DNA of 64,000 bases from JARLFX01 sp036404255 (GTDB lineage Bacteria > Acidobacteriota > Terriglobia > Terriglobales > Acidobacteriaceae): contig DASWOP010000250.1 of the NCBI GenBank assembly GCA_036404255.1, positions 76,410-140,409 of the forward strand, given 5' to 3'. Within the stretch, counting starts at the first letter, position 1; each line of letters opens with the position of its first letter. Positions 18,452 to 28,347 of the stretch are shown piece by piece. Under the pieces are notes generated by a model, which did not search any database, was not told the DNA's origin, and was given only the letters and a program-made list of their open reading frames with translations. The position numbers and the translations under genes are program-made.

Positions 18452-21400
18452 ATGCGTTACGTCGCTTTTCCTGCTTTTCGATCGCGGTTCGCTGTTCATG
18501 TTGCGCTATTTTGTCTTCTCAGCGCGCTTGCCTCGCCTGCGCAGAGCGTGGCTACTTTCAACCAGCGTTCGCAAGTCGTCTTGAACGCCGTGCCTCCTAC
18601 AGCAGCGGCCATCGAGAGTGGCCATCATATTCAATTTCAACTGTGGGCGGCAGAGTCACTGTATCTCAAGGGGATCGATTCCGAGGCAAAAACCTTGTTG
18701 GTGAATGCCTTGCCCCAGATGCACGAGCCTGCCACGCCCACCGATGACAGCTTCAATCTTATTGCCGCAGTCGATGTACTCGAACGCTGGTCCAGTCACT
18801 TTTCGCCAAATCCCGATCCTAATCCTTCGCAGAACCTTAGTGCGGTCTTCCAGTCGACACTGACAGGCTTCCCCTACTGGAACGGCGCCAGTACATCCAA
18901 TCAGCTGGTGATGGCGGCAGTAGCGCGTTATCTGACCTATGAGAAGTATCCTACTGCGACATTCGCCAGTAACTTCGCAGCCAACGACCCCAACGCTCGC
19001 ACCTATCTGCTCTGTATCATGCAGCAGTTTGCCACCCATAACCTCCAAGAGTACGACTCCGATGTATATACCGGAGCTTATCTCTGGAGCTTCCGTTTGC
19101 TGGCTGACTATGCACAGGACACTACCATTCGGCAAGCAGCGCAGATGACATACGACTGGCTGCTCATCAATACAGCCAGCACGTGGATGAACAGCACGTG
19201 GGCTGCAACTTCGTATCGACGCTACTTCGATATCGCGCCGCAGAACCAGATGGAGACCGGGAGCTGGACCTTGTGGCCATTCTTCGGCGGACCGCTGCCC
19301 GGCAGCGGCTTCAATGTGGAGCTTATGCAGGGCGCCATCCAGACGATCGCCACATGCGCATGCGTTAACGGTCTGGTAGCAGAAGACGGCAAGCCTTATG
19401 CTCCGCGGCAGGAAATTATGGACCTGCTGAACTGGACAGCATCGTCCACCTCACCCACCTCGTATGAGTTCAAAGCACGCACCTATACGCCATCGCGACC
19501 TACGTATCAGTATATGCAGGATTCATACATCACTGCGAACTATGCGCTCTTTGGTGAGACGGATTTTGAAACCGGCAGTGGCACCAAGCTCGCCCTACAA
19601 CCAGCTGCACAGGTTTTGAGCGGTGTCGTGTGGAATCCATCATCAGCCAAGGCTAACTACCCAAGCAACTTTTACGCTGGTGCACCGCGCTGGCAGGTTG
19701 ACTTTAGCCCCACTTCGCCAACGGGATGCCCAAATAGCTCAAATGATTGCGCCGCTTCAAACCACACCTTCGGCTTTGGCCAGCACGGACAGTACTTCCA
19801 GAATGGCAACGCGCAGCTCGCTGTCTATAACTACAACATCACAACTGTCACCCCAGAGCCAAATCAGTTTTATATCTATGCGCCGCTTTGCACGAACAAC
19901 CAGTATCCATACACCTTCACATCTAGTTCTACCATCCCAAACTTTCCCTGCAACACAGCCATTGTGCCGCGCGCGATGATCACCAGCGAGACCTCAACCG
20001 TCGGCCATCTGTATCTCTATTACGACAATGTGCTGATCTCGCTCTGGTTGAGCGCGCCCTTCACCTGGGATGGATTGCATGAGCTCTCCACCTATGATCC
20101 CTCTGCACTAAACGCGCATTCACTGCTGGCTTCAGCGGTGGAAGTAGCCTCACCGGAAGATTTCGCAGGCTCCACAGATGCTGTCACTCTTGCGAATTTT
20201 CAGGCTTACGTCGATACCCACGCTATGTTCGATATGAATGGGCTTTCGGGTGGTAATCCCTATGCCATTTACACCACTTCAAAGGGAGTGGTGATGAAGA
20301 ATGTCTTCCAGCAGCAGAATTACATCAATGGCGCAACTGTGGATTACATCACATGGCCGCTGATGCAGACACCCTGGGTACAGCAGAACTGGCTCAGCAC
20401 CGTCTCCTGTGTCTCGTGCTATGCAGGAGTGAGTCACACCTATACTATCGGCGGTGGCGGCGACCTGACGGTCACCAGCCCCCTTACCGGCAACCAACTC
20501 ATCTATGACTTCACTGCAAACACCATCACCGAGCTTCTGGCGCAGACCATTACTTTTCCGGCGCTGCCTACACCGGTCACACCGAATACAACGGCAACAC
20601 TCACAGCTACGGCAAATTCAGGCTTACCTGTCAGCTATACCGTCATCGGTCCTGCTACGCTCGCCGGGTCAACGCTTACCTATACGGCGCCAGGAACTGT
20701 GATGGTTACAGCAATCCAAGCCGGGAGCTCCTCCTATGCCGCTGCAACCGCAGTTTCGCAAACCATCCATGTGGTGAATGCGACTACTACCACTCTCACC
20801 ACTGCGCCCAGCACTCCTCGATTCGGTGATGTCGCCACCCTCACCGCCACCATCTCGCCTGTTGCAGGATCAGCAGCCCCGACCGGCGCGGTCTCATTCT
20901 ATGATGGAGCAACCCTCCTCGGCACGGGCACGATCAGCGCAGGTGTAGCAACGTATTCGACATCGTCACTCGCCGTTGCAACGCATATGCTGGCAGCAGT
21001 CTATAGCGGCGATGGAAACTATGCCTCGTCCACTTCACCAACCGTGAGTTTCACGATCGTAGCAGCGCAGAGTAGCCTCACAATCGCAGCATCACCGACA
21101 CATCCCATACTCGGCGACATGGTTACCCTGACGGCAACACTTACACCAGTGAGCAGCGTCTACACCGGGGAGGTTATTACTTTTTACGAAGGCTCAACCA
21201 TTCTTGGCACCGGCACACTGAGCAGCAGCGGCATTGCTACCTTTGCTGTTGCATCACTTCCCATTGGCACGCATAGCATAACGGCGCAGTACAACGGCGA
21301 TACCGACTATGCACCCGCCTTCACGGCGATAACCGCCCAAGTTGTTGTCGAGCCGTTGGAGACCACGCTCTCCATTGCCGCCGCTCCCGGCACAATCGCC

Positions 21401-22129
21401 CTCGGAGGCTCTGTGAGCATTGCAGCTACAGTCGTCGCGACAACGGGCAGCGCTGTTCCCTCCGGCTCCGTCACATTCTTTGATAATGGAAGCTCTCTCG
21501 GTGCTTACACATTGAATGTCTCCGGGATGGCCAGGCATACAACAACGGCCCTCACCGTAGGCAGCCACACACTCACCGCCAGTTTTGCGGCGAACGGGAA
21601 TTTCGGCGGCAGCAGCTCACAACAACCTGCTACCATCGTTGTCACGCCGGCTCCAGATTATTCGGCAACGACCAGTGCGGCCTCGCTCACGATATCGCCC
21701 GGCTCCACAGCCACCTCAACCATCACAGTCACACCACTCTATGGCTACACCGGCACTGTCATCTTCAGCTGCGGCCAAGGACTTCCTGCAAACATAGTAT
21801 GCACCATCGCGCCTAGGACACTTTCCTTCTTGCCCAGCAGCGCAACGCCTCAGACCGCCACGCTCAGTGTCACTGTCGCAGCGACACAAAGTTCCCTGCG
21901 CAGACTTGCGCCTACGCTCGCTTGTCTTCTGTGGATACCCGGCCTATTTGTACTGGGCTTGCGGCGACGGACAATATTTATTGTCACCCTGCTATTGCTG
22001 ATACCTGCGGGTGTGCTGACCGGCTGTGGCAGTAAAAGCAGCACTTCACCCAGCAACTACACAACCGGCGTTGTGATTACGGATGGCACCAACAACCATT
22101 CTCTGCAACTGGCAATTACGATTCAGTAG
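18452..22129 (+). CDS. Secreted toroid-type lyase-like protein with three Ig-like repeats
   Basis: About 1225 residues from the ATG at 18452 (AGGAG 5 nt before it). The signal peptide is cut near SALASPAQS. Residues 30-690 form a Trp/Tyr-rich helical region of the alginate-lyase or heparinase-like toroid look (SYRRYFDIAPQNQMETGSWT, GHLYLYYDNVLISLWLSAP). Three Ig-like repeats (about 780-1070) carry the GAVSFYDGATLLGTG type motif. The C-terminus has a hydrophobic segment, an RRR patch, a second hydrophobic segment, an LTGCG stretch and a final strand ending LAITIQ. This tail matches the layout in the giant protein at 2844. No catalytic residues can be assigned, so lyase activity is inference. 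The 3' end overlaps the convergent GH42 gene by 14 nt. Confidence 0.65.
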   Translation: MRYVAFPAFRSRFAVHVALFCLLSALASPAQSVATFNQRSQVVLNAVPPTAAAIESGHHIQFQLWAAESLYLKGIDSEAKTLLVNALPQMHEPATPTDDSFNLIAAVDVLERWSSHFSPNPDPNPSQNLSAVFQSTLTGFPYWNGASTSNQLVMAAVARYLTYEKYPTATFASNFAANDPNARTYLLCIMQQFATHNLQEYDSDVYTGAYLWSFRLLADYAQDTTIRQAAQMTYDWLLINTASTWMNSTWAATSYRRYFDIAPQNQMETGSWTLWPFFGGPLPGSGFNVELMQGAIQTIATCACVNGLVAEDGKPYAPRQEIMDLLNWTASSTSPTSYEFKARTYTPSRPTYQYMQDSYITANYALFGETDFETGSGTKLALQPAAQVLSGVVWNPSSAKANYPSNFYAGAPRWQVDFSPTSPTGCPNSSNDCAASNHTFGFGQHGQYFQNGNAQLAVYNYNITTVTPEPNQFYIYAPLCTNNQYPYTFTSSSTIPNFPCNTAIVPRAMITSETSTVGHLYLYYDNVLISLWLSAPFTWDGLHELSTYDPSALNAHSLLASAVEVASPEDFAGSTDAVTLANFQAYVDTHAMFDMNGLSGGNPYAIYTTSKGVVMKNVFQQQNYINGATVDYITWPLMQTPWVQQNWLSTVSCVSCYAGVSHTYTIGGGGDLTVTSPLTGNQLIYDFTANTITELLAQTITFPALPTPVTPNTTATLTATANSGLPVSYTVIGPATLAGSTLTYTAPGTVMVTAIQAGSSSYAAATAVSQTIHVVNATTTTLTTAPSTPRFGDVATLTATISPVAGSAAPTGAVSFYDGATLLGTGTISAGVATYSTSSLAVATHMLAAVYSGDGNYASSTSPTVSFTIVAAQSSLTIAASPTHPILGDMVTLTATLTPVSSVYTGEVITFYEGSTILGTGTLSSSGIATFAVASLPIGTHSITAQYNGDTDYAPAFTAITAQVVVEPLETTLSIAAAPGTIALGGSVSIAATVVATTGSAVPSGSVTFFDNGSSLGAYTLNVSGMARHTTTALTVGSHTLTASFAANGNFGGSSSQQPATIVVTPAPDYSATTSAASLTISPGSTATSTITVTPLYGYTGTVIFSCGQGLPANIVCTIAPRTLSFLPSSATPQTATLSVTVAATQSSLRRLAPTLACLLWIPGLFVLGLRRRTIFIVTLLLLIPAGVLTGCGSKSSTSPSNYTTGVVITDGTNNHSLQLAITIQ

Positions 22130-24212
22130 CCAGCACGCGAACATCGAAACCTACAAGATCCAGCGCGCCTTGTACACTATCGCCGGTCAGCGCATCACGA
22201 TATCGGTGCGCCAGCGGAATGTGTTGAGCCACTGGCGTAAGATTCATCACAAACAGAATGTCCCCTTCGTCCGTGGAGCGGCTCACTACATCAACTCCAG
22301 GCGGTACATCGAGAAGAGGTACGATCCCTGTGCGAATACCAATTTCTCCAAAGAGCGCTTCATACAGCGCCACATCTACCGAACCTGCGGCGCAGTACAC
22401 AACACGCCCTTTTCCATAGGCATGCATCGTTACCCCAGGCAGGCTGGCCTCCTGTGAACGTTCGAGCATAGCCATTTCGGTTGCGCCAGTGAGTGTAATC
22501 TGCTCGATATCATGTAGTGTGGTGAATGTGCTCTTTCCGAAACGTACAGTGAACTCTGGCACCTCGCCGTCTATTCGGCTCGTTGCATGTACACGCACAC
22601 CAGCCATTTCTGCAAAGACACCTGGCCCAGGCAACGGCCTGTCGTGCCCTGCTGCATCGCGTGTCCCCGCACCCTGGTCAAGTACGAGCGTGCCGCCATT
22701 CTGTACAAACTCTTTCAGCTGGGCTAATGCAGCATCGGAGATCATCTGGAGCCCAGGCGCAACCACCAGGGCATAGCTGCTGAGCGTAGCCTCCGGCGCG
22801 ATGATGTCGACGTTTTGCTTCAGGATCTTTACCCCTGCATAGAAACGTGTAAAGTTTGCATTATAGGAGTAGATTTTCGCATCGCGGTCGCTGCTGACAA
22901 AGCCGTGATCCCACTGATTGTCGAAGCTATAGAGCATGGCGATCTTCGCTTGTGTATGCGCACCTTGGAGCATGGGCCATAGTGTGTCCAGTTCCATACG
23001 CACACGCCGCAATACATTCACTGAAGCGCCGAAGCTGCCATCGCGCTCAAGGATAGAAACATAGCCGCGCTCGGCTCCGCTTAGCGGGGGCCGCCACTCA
23101 AAATATAAGGTGCCAAAGGAACCATAGGCTACATCAGCCATTGTCTGCAGCCGTATGGCTTCTGGTGTGCTATTTGCAGGAGGCTGGCTTCTCTGCTCGG
23201 CAATGAAAAACCGCGCATCTTTCCGACTGCAGCGGCACATGTCATGATTCATTGCTGAGTAGAACTGTGTATGGAAATCACCATCGTCAGCGATGTGGCC
23301 ATAATTATCCCAAGCTGTCGCATTCAGAAACGGCTCGGAGGCACGGATGTCAACCGACCATGTAGCTTCAGGCCAGTTTACGAAGATCATCTGCTTCACG
23401 CCACCGGATCGGAGCGTGGCAGTCTCGAAGCTCAGCCATGCTATCCATGAGTCTGAGAAGAATCGGCGGTAGTCCAACTGCACTGCAGATTTGAAGCCCA
23501 TCTCAGCCTGGTTTGCCGGAAATTCAATCTCATCCCATGTATCGTAGGAATTACTCCAGAATTTTCCGCCCCAGGACTCATTTAAGCTATTGATCGTTCC
23601 ATAGCTTGCACATAGCCATGCGCGAAAGGCGCGCAACTCCGCAGCGCTATATGACATGAAAGGGAAACCTGCCTCATTACTCAATTGCCAGCCGACTACC
23701 GCTGGAGTTGCCGCATAGCGGCGCGCCATGGCAACGATGATTTTTTCCGCGGCCGCCTTCATCGCTGGGCTGTGCAGAGCAAAACCCTTACGGCCACCGT
23801 AGGTATATGGCCCACGCTCGTTGCCGCCAAGCACATCGGGATGTAGGCGGTGAAGCCACGGCGGAATCGATCCGGTGGGCACACCAAGCAGTACCTTGAT
23901 GCCATGCGCCTGGGCCAGGGCGATTGCATCATCCAGCCAGTGAAAGTCGAAGTGCTCCGGATCCGGTTGCAGACTCGACCATGCGAACTCTCCCATTCGG
24001 ATTACATTGATGCCGAGTTGCTGCATGCGGGCAAAGTCCTCTGCCCATGTGACCCGGGGCCACTGCTCGGGATAATAGGAGGCACCGAGCCAATATCTCT
24101 CCGGCAGGCTGATATGCACATTGCCCGCTGCCCCTAACCGGGGTATGGAAAGTACCACAGCGCCTACCGTCGCACCCTTGATAAACGCTCTTCGTGAGAT
24201 TGATGCAATCAT
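22116..24212 (-). CDS. GH42 beta-galactosidase, Tat-exported
   Basis: The protein has 698 residues from the ATG at 24212. The N-terminus has a twin-arginine signal, SRRAFIKG, followed by a short hydrophobic stretch, so folded export is likely. The (beta/alpha)8 barrel of GH42 is clear: YYPEQWP, RMGEFAWS, the acid/base pair N179-E180 in WQLSNEAG, the likely nucleophile E339 in FFIAEQ, and the conserved FEWRPPLSGAE. The trimerisation-type domain follows (KIAMLYSFDNQWDHGF) and then a small C-terminal beta domain. GH42 enzymes release beta-galactosyl units, which fits side chains of plant polymers here. The length is normal for the family. It is convergent with the lyase-like gene at 18452. Confidence 0.9.
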   Translation of the reverse strand: MIASISRRAFIKGATVGAVVLSIPRLGAAGNVHISLPERYWLGASYYPEQWPRVTWAEDFARMQQLGINVIRMGEFAWSSLQPDPEHFDFHWLDDAIALAQAHGIKVLLGVPTGSIPPWLHRLHPDVLGGNERGPYTYGGRKGFALHSPAMKAAAEKIIVAMARRYAATPAVVGWQLSNEAGFPFMSYSAAELRAFRAWLCASYGTINSLNESWGGKFWSNSYDTWDEIEFPANQAEMGFKSAVQLDYRRFFSDSWIAWLSFETATLRSGGVKQMIFVNWPEATWSVDIRASEPFLNATAWDNYGHIADDGDFHTQFYSAMNHDMCRCSRKDARFFIAEQRSQPPANSTPEAIRLQTMADVAYGSFGTLYFEWRPPLSGAERGYVSILERDGSFGASVNVLRRVRMELDTLWPMLQGAHTQAKIAMLYSFDNQWDHGFVSSDRDAKIYSYNANFTRFYAGVKILKQNVDIIAPEATLSSYALVVAPGLQMISDAALAQLKEFVQNGGTLVLDQGAGTRDAAGHDRPLPGPGVFAEMAGVRVHATSRIDGEVPEFTVRFGKSTFTTLHDIEQITLTGATEMAMLERSQEASLPGVTMHAYGKGRVVYCAAGSVDVALYEALFGEIGIRTGIVPLLDVPPGVDVVSRSTDEGDILFVMNLTPVAQHIPLAHRYRDALTGDSVQGALDLVGFDVRVLATES

Positions 24213-24471
24213 GTGCAGTACGGTGCGGGCTTCGGAATATCTATACTTTGAGACCGACGGTTGTTTCCGACTTTAGCGTGAGCCATATAGTAACTGCAAG
24301 GGTTTAAATACTCTTATTTCTGTATTTCTAAGTGATTTGCATTGCTATCGTAATGTGTGACGGCTATTAGAACAAGGTCCTGATAGCTCATTGCCGATAT
24401 CAAAAAGTACAGAAAAGTGAGTATTGGCGTCATTGCCAAGTATAAAGAACCGTCACTATGCTCCTGTGATG
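24213..24471. other. Divergent promoter region between GH42 and SGNH genes
   Basis: A gap of about 260 nt lies between divergent genes. It contains AT-rich DNA at 24300-24330 and, near 24254-24273, a partial match (GTCGGAAAC on the minus strand) to half of the element found at 7626 and 51555. The spacing differs, so I do not call it a third copy. Confidence 0.35.
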
Positions 24472-25731
24472 CTTAAGAAGTGTAGTTTTCCTGGTGCCAA
24501 ACAAGCTGGGGGATGTGCGGTAAGGACCATATTTTTGCTTGGTTGCGCACTACTCTCCTCTCTTTATTCATATGCCGCAGCCCCGAAAGGGTCGACGGTA
24601 TGGGTGGGCACATGGGCGGCAGCGCCCGTGAAGGCTGAGAACACAAAAGATGGGTTAGGCTTGGCCGACACTACATATCGGCAGATTGTGCGCACTTCTC
24701 TAGGTGGCAAGGCGCTGCGCATTACACTCTCGAACGAGTTCGGAACGGAGCCGCTGCACATTGCGGCTGCCAGCGTGGCGCTGGTCAACGGACAAGACGG
24801 TACCGTGAAGCAAGCGAGGTCGGTGACCTTCAGTGGAGCATCAGCCATCGTGATTCCACCCGGTGCACTAGTCATGAGTGATAGAGTTCCACTCGAGGTA
24901 ACGGGGCTTTCAAAGCTGGCTGTGGACCTCTTCATTCCCGCTCAGACGATTACTCTCCTCAGTCGCCATCACGATGCATTCCAAACAAATTATGAAGCAG
25001 ACGGCGACCAGACAGGTGTCGCTGCCCTAGAAAAGCCGAGGCCCTATACACAATGGAATTTCCTCAAAGGGATAGATGTAGAAGCTCCAGCAGGCAGCGG
25101 TGCAATTGTGATTCTTGGCGATAGTATTACCGATGGGAATGGGAGCACGGCGAATGCAAGCGCCCGCTGGACGGATGTGCTGGCAGAGCGGCTACAGGCT
25201 AATCCCCAGACACGGCATCTGGGCCTTCTGAATGAAGGCATCAGCGGCAACCGGCTGTTGCGCGACCAGGGTGGGATGGATGCATTGGCACGCTTCGACC
25301 GCGATGTGTTGAGCCAGAGCGGCGTACGCTATTTGGTTATTCTTGAGGGCATCAATGATATTGGCCATATTGACCGACCGGCCTTTCCCTCAGATACAGT
25401 GACGGCAGATGATCTGACCTTTGCCTTGACACAGTTAGTCGAACGAGCACATACACATGGCATCCGCGTGATTCTGTGCACACTACCGCCTTACCCCGGC
25501 AAAGGGGCCGCGGCTCCACAGATGGTGGCGTTGCAGCAAGAAGAGAACGCATGGATTCGCAAGAACACAACGCTGGATGGCGTAATCGACTTCTATGCCC
25601 TAACGCATGACCCGGAACATCCCAGCAGTCTTTTGCCAGTCGACGATAGCGGTGACCATCTGCATCCTGGCAATGCAGGATATAAGGCTATGGGCGATGG
25701 CATTGATTTACACCTCTTCACACATAAGTAA
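24472..25731 (+). CDS. Secreted SGNH/GDSL hydrolase, probable carbohydrate esterase
   Basis: The protein has 419 residues from the ATG at 24472. An earlier TTG in frame at 24424 would add 16 residues, and neither start has a strong Shine-Dalgarno. The signal peptide ends near LYSYAAAPKG. An N-terminal jelly-roll-like part, to about residue 190, precedes the SGNH domain with ILGDSITDG (nucleophile Ser), LNEGISGNR, LEGINDIGH and DHLHPGNAGY (Asp-His). The arrangement matches the gene at 1-1189, so the two are paralogues. It lies 39 nt before the lipoprotein at 25771 and is probably co-transcribed. Deacetylation of a plant polysaccharide is the likely role, by context. Confidence 0.85.
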   Translation, partial: LKKCSFPGAKQAGGCAVRTIFLLGCALLSSLYSYAAAPKGSTVWVGTWAAAPVKAENTKDGLGLADTTYRQIVRTSLGGKALRITLSNEFGTEPLHIAAASVALVNGQDGTVKQARSVTFSGASAIVIPPGALVMSDRVPLEVTGLSKLAVDLFIPAQTITLLSRHHDAFQTNYEADGDQTGVAALEKPRPYTQWNFLKGIDVEAPAGSGAIVILGDSITDGNGSTANASARWTDVLAERLQANPQTRHLGLLNEGISGNRLLRDQGGMDALARFDRDVLSQSGVRYLVILEGINDIGHIDRPAFPSDTVTADDLTFALTQLVERAHTHGIRVILCTLPPYPGKGAAAPQMVALQQEENAWIRKNTTLDGVIDFYALTHDPEHPSSLLPVDDSGDHLHPGNAGYKAMGDGIDLHLFTHK

Positions 25732-25770
25732 AGGTGGAAGAGCTTGCACTATTGTCTTAGGAGAATAACC

Positions 25771-28290
25771 ATGATGCTTAATTCGAATTTTTCCAAAGCT
25801 CTGTGTTTCATCACCACCTTACTCCCTATCACCTTGCTGACCGGCTGCGGCGTGGGTGGAGGCACAGCCAGCCAGAGTTCCAGCGCAACACCTGTCAGCG
25901 CCGCAACGCGCGGCTATGTCAATGGCGGCAATCTGCCTGTCACCGGTGCAGACGTCAATCTATATGTAGCCGGTGTGAACACACCTGGTACCGGCACAGG
26001 CTATGGTAGCGGCGCCACGCTGTTGATTCACACCAAGACGGACCAGACCGGCAGCTTTATCTTCAACAGTGGCGACTATACTTGCCCGACGCCTACGCAG
26101 CAGGCATACATTGTTGTATCTGGCGGTAATCCCGGGTTGGGAGGCACTGTAAATAACCCGTACATCACTCTAATGGCCGCGCTGGGGCCATGTCCTGCGG
26201 GCGGTAACCTGCTCATTGGCGATCTGACACATGGCATAGCGCCTATTCCCTTTATCAATGTGGATGAGATAACGACTGTAGCCGCAGTGTGGGCACTGCA
26301 GCAGTTTATGACCCCGCCGGGAAGCTCCAACACAAATGCACCGAATATCGGCGCTCCAAACACCACCTATACCAATGGACTGTCCGCGCCCAATACGCTC
26401 TCCGTGCAACCGGCTGTCGTAGGTATGAATAATGCCTTTACTACAGCAAAGATGCTGGCTGATATCGCGACGGGAACTTCTCCAAATTTGAATTATCCGT
26501 ATGCCACACCAGAATCCGCGAAGATCAATACACTGGCCGATATCATTGCAACCTGCGTGAATACCGATCCAACAGCGAGCAGCATTTGCAGCAACATGAT
26601 GGCAGATGCCACTCCCTCCGGCGCCACAACTGCTGCCGATACAATACAGGCGCTATGGTATATCGCGCAGCACCCAATCCATAATGTGTCGAATCTGTAC
26701 GGGTATGTAACAGGCACTCCGCCGTTTTCGCCAACCTACACCGCACCAGGCACGCTGAGCGGATCTGTACCTTCGACGACTGCCTTCAACGATACGACGA
26801 TTGCGATTAACTATGCACCTGTATCGAACAATCTGCCGGTGCTGGGCAAGGCGTTCGGTCTGGCCATTGATGCCTATGGCAACGCATGGTTCACAAACCA
26901 GGGACAAACAGCCGTCTCCGGGGACTCCCCTACGGGAGCCGTGGCCGCAAGCATCGCCGAATTGGGGCCGGACGGCAACGTTCTGCTTGCACCGGTAACA
27001 ACATTTAATCTTTCGACGACTGGCGGCTCCGCCTCGAAGTTTACCGTGGCGCAACCTACCAATACCCGAACCATAATAATTCCGACAGTGCTAGCCATTG
27101 ACCTCACGAACCAGCCGTGGTTCGTGAATGGAGACACTGCCTATACTGGTGGTTTTACAGCTTGCAGCACCACCGATGTATGCGCGGGTGATTTAGGTGT
27201 ATTTAGTGCATCCAGCGCAGCATCTGTTGCCGGTGGAAGCAGCAGCACTGGCTATCTTGTGGGCTATGGGCCTTCAGGGATGGCAATCGATGGCAACAAT
27301 AATGTTTTTGTAACCAATCCGGGTAATTCCAGCGGCGGCGTATCATCACGTCAGATCACCCACATGTCTGCTCTGGATGGCAGTGGCTTCACATCGAGCG
27401 CCGGCGCTGCACCGAATACACTGCCTGGTGGCTCCGCGATGGTTGCAGTGGATACAAACCCCAATGTACCGGGGGGTATTGTTTGGGTGGAAAATTTTAC
27501 CGCTTGTCCACAGCCACTGGGTGGCACAACCGTGGATTTTGGTATTCTGAGCCTGTACGGTGGAACAGCAGCCGCGGCATTGTCTAAGTCTGAGGTCGCA
27601 ACGACCTACGATCCGAATGCTACGACAGGCGCAGGCACCAGCGGAACAACTGGTAATTGCAATCAGACAAATATCAACATCGGACAGCTTCTACAGTCGC
27701 CGATGGCAAATCCGAATGCAATCTCCTTTGACCGCAACAATGGCGCCTGGCTGACCAATCAGATACACGCCTCCGGCGGCTTCGACGGCCTGACATACAT
27801 CACGGCTCCTGCTGATGCACTCGGCACCATTTCTTCCAGCACGACACTCGTCAATGGTGTGGCCTCCAGCTCAAACCAAGGCGTGGCCACCTCTGGCACG
27901 ACGATGAGTGTGCCTTACTTCAGCGAAGTAGATGGTAATAACAACGTATGGGTTTCAGTGAACTCTATCCGATCCATTGTAGAGGCTTCCGTTGACACGA
28001 GCGGAGGTACGCCGGTAATTACCCTGCAGACACCCGGACAGGGTAGTGCAATCACCGGCGCGGCTTATGGCTTGGGATTCGTGCACAATACGCTCAACTC
28101 GCGTATGTTGGCGATCGATCCATCCGGCAATATATGGGTAACCAATGAGGCAACAACCAGTTATGTGAACCAGAGCGGAAGTAACACATCCATGACGAAC
28201 TCCGTGACGGTACTGGTGGGCGCTGCCGGCCCTGTTGTAACACCGATTTCGCTCCGTATGCATAACAAACTCTTGGGAACAAAACCGTAG
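25771..28290 (+). CDS. Lipoprotein with NHL/Vgb-like beta-propeller
   Basis: The protein has 839 residues from the ATG at 25771, preceded by TTAGGAGAATAACC. The lipobox is LLTGCG at about residue 25. Residues 340-830 contain propeller blades of the kind AIDAYGNAWFTN, AIDLTNQPWFVN, AIDGNNNVFVTN and AIDPSGNIWVTN. The N-terminal 300 residues include a carboxypeptidase-regulatory-like segment (YVNGGNLPVTGADVNLYV). No catalytic motif is seen. It follows the SGNH esterase and precedes the AraC regulator on the same strand, suggesting that it belongs to the same sugar-use operon as a binding or scaffold protein. Confidence 0.75.
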   Translation: MMLNSNFSKALCFITTLLPITLLTGCGVGGGTASQSSSATPVSAATRGYVNGGNLPVTGADVNLYVAGVNTPGTGTGYGSGATLLIHTKTDQTGSFIFNSGDYTCPTPTQQAYIVVSGGNPGLGGTVNNPYITLMAALGPCPAGGNLLIGDLTHGIAPIPFINVDEITTVAAVWALQQFMTPPGSSNTNAPNIGAPNTTYTNGLSAPNTLSVQPAVVGMNNAFTTAKMLADIATGTSPNLNYPYATPESAKINTLADIIATCVNTDPTASSICSNMMADATPSGATTAADTIQALWYIAQHPIHNVSNLYGYVTGTPPFSPTYTAPGTLSGSVPSTTAFNDTTIAINYAPVSNNLPVLGKAFGLAIDAYGNAWFTNQGQTAVSGDSPTGAVAASIAELGPDGNVLLAPVTTFNLSTTGGSASKFTVAQPTNTRTIIIPTVLAIDLTNQPWFVNGDTAYTGGFTACSTTDVCAGDLGVFSASSAASVAGGSSSTGYLVGYGPSGMAIDGNNNVFVTNPGNSSGGVSSRQITHMSALDGSGFTSSAGAAPNTLPGGSAMVAVDTNPNVPGGIVWVENFTACPQPLGGTTVDFGILSLYGGTAAAALSKSEVATTYDPNATTGAGTSGTTGNCNQTNINIGQLLQSPMANPNAISFDRNNGAWLTNQIHASGGFDGLTYITAPADALGTISSSTTLVNGVASSSNQGVATSGTTMSVPYFSEVDGNNNVWVSVNSIRSIVEASVDTSGGTPVITLQTPGQGSAITGAAYGLGFVHNTLNSRMLAIDPSGNIWVTNEATTSYVNQSGSNTSMTNSVTVLVGAAGPVVTPISLRMHNKLLGTKP

Positions 28291-28347
28291 GTCCGCAGAA
28301 CGCCACGCACGATGATTGCGTGGCGCTCTGTAGTACAAGGTTTTTCC

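Noticed and set aside
24240..24280. Third copy of the conserved promoter element upstream of GH42
   Set aside because: Only GTCGGAAAC matches and the spacing of the second half differs, so chance or a degenerate half-site is as likely.
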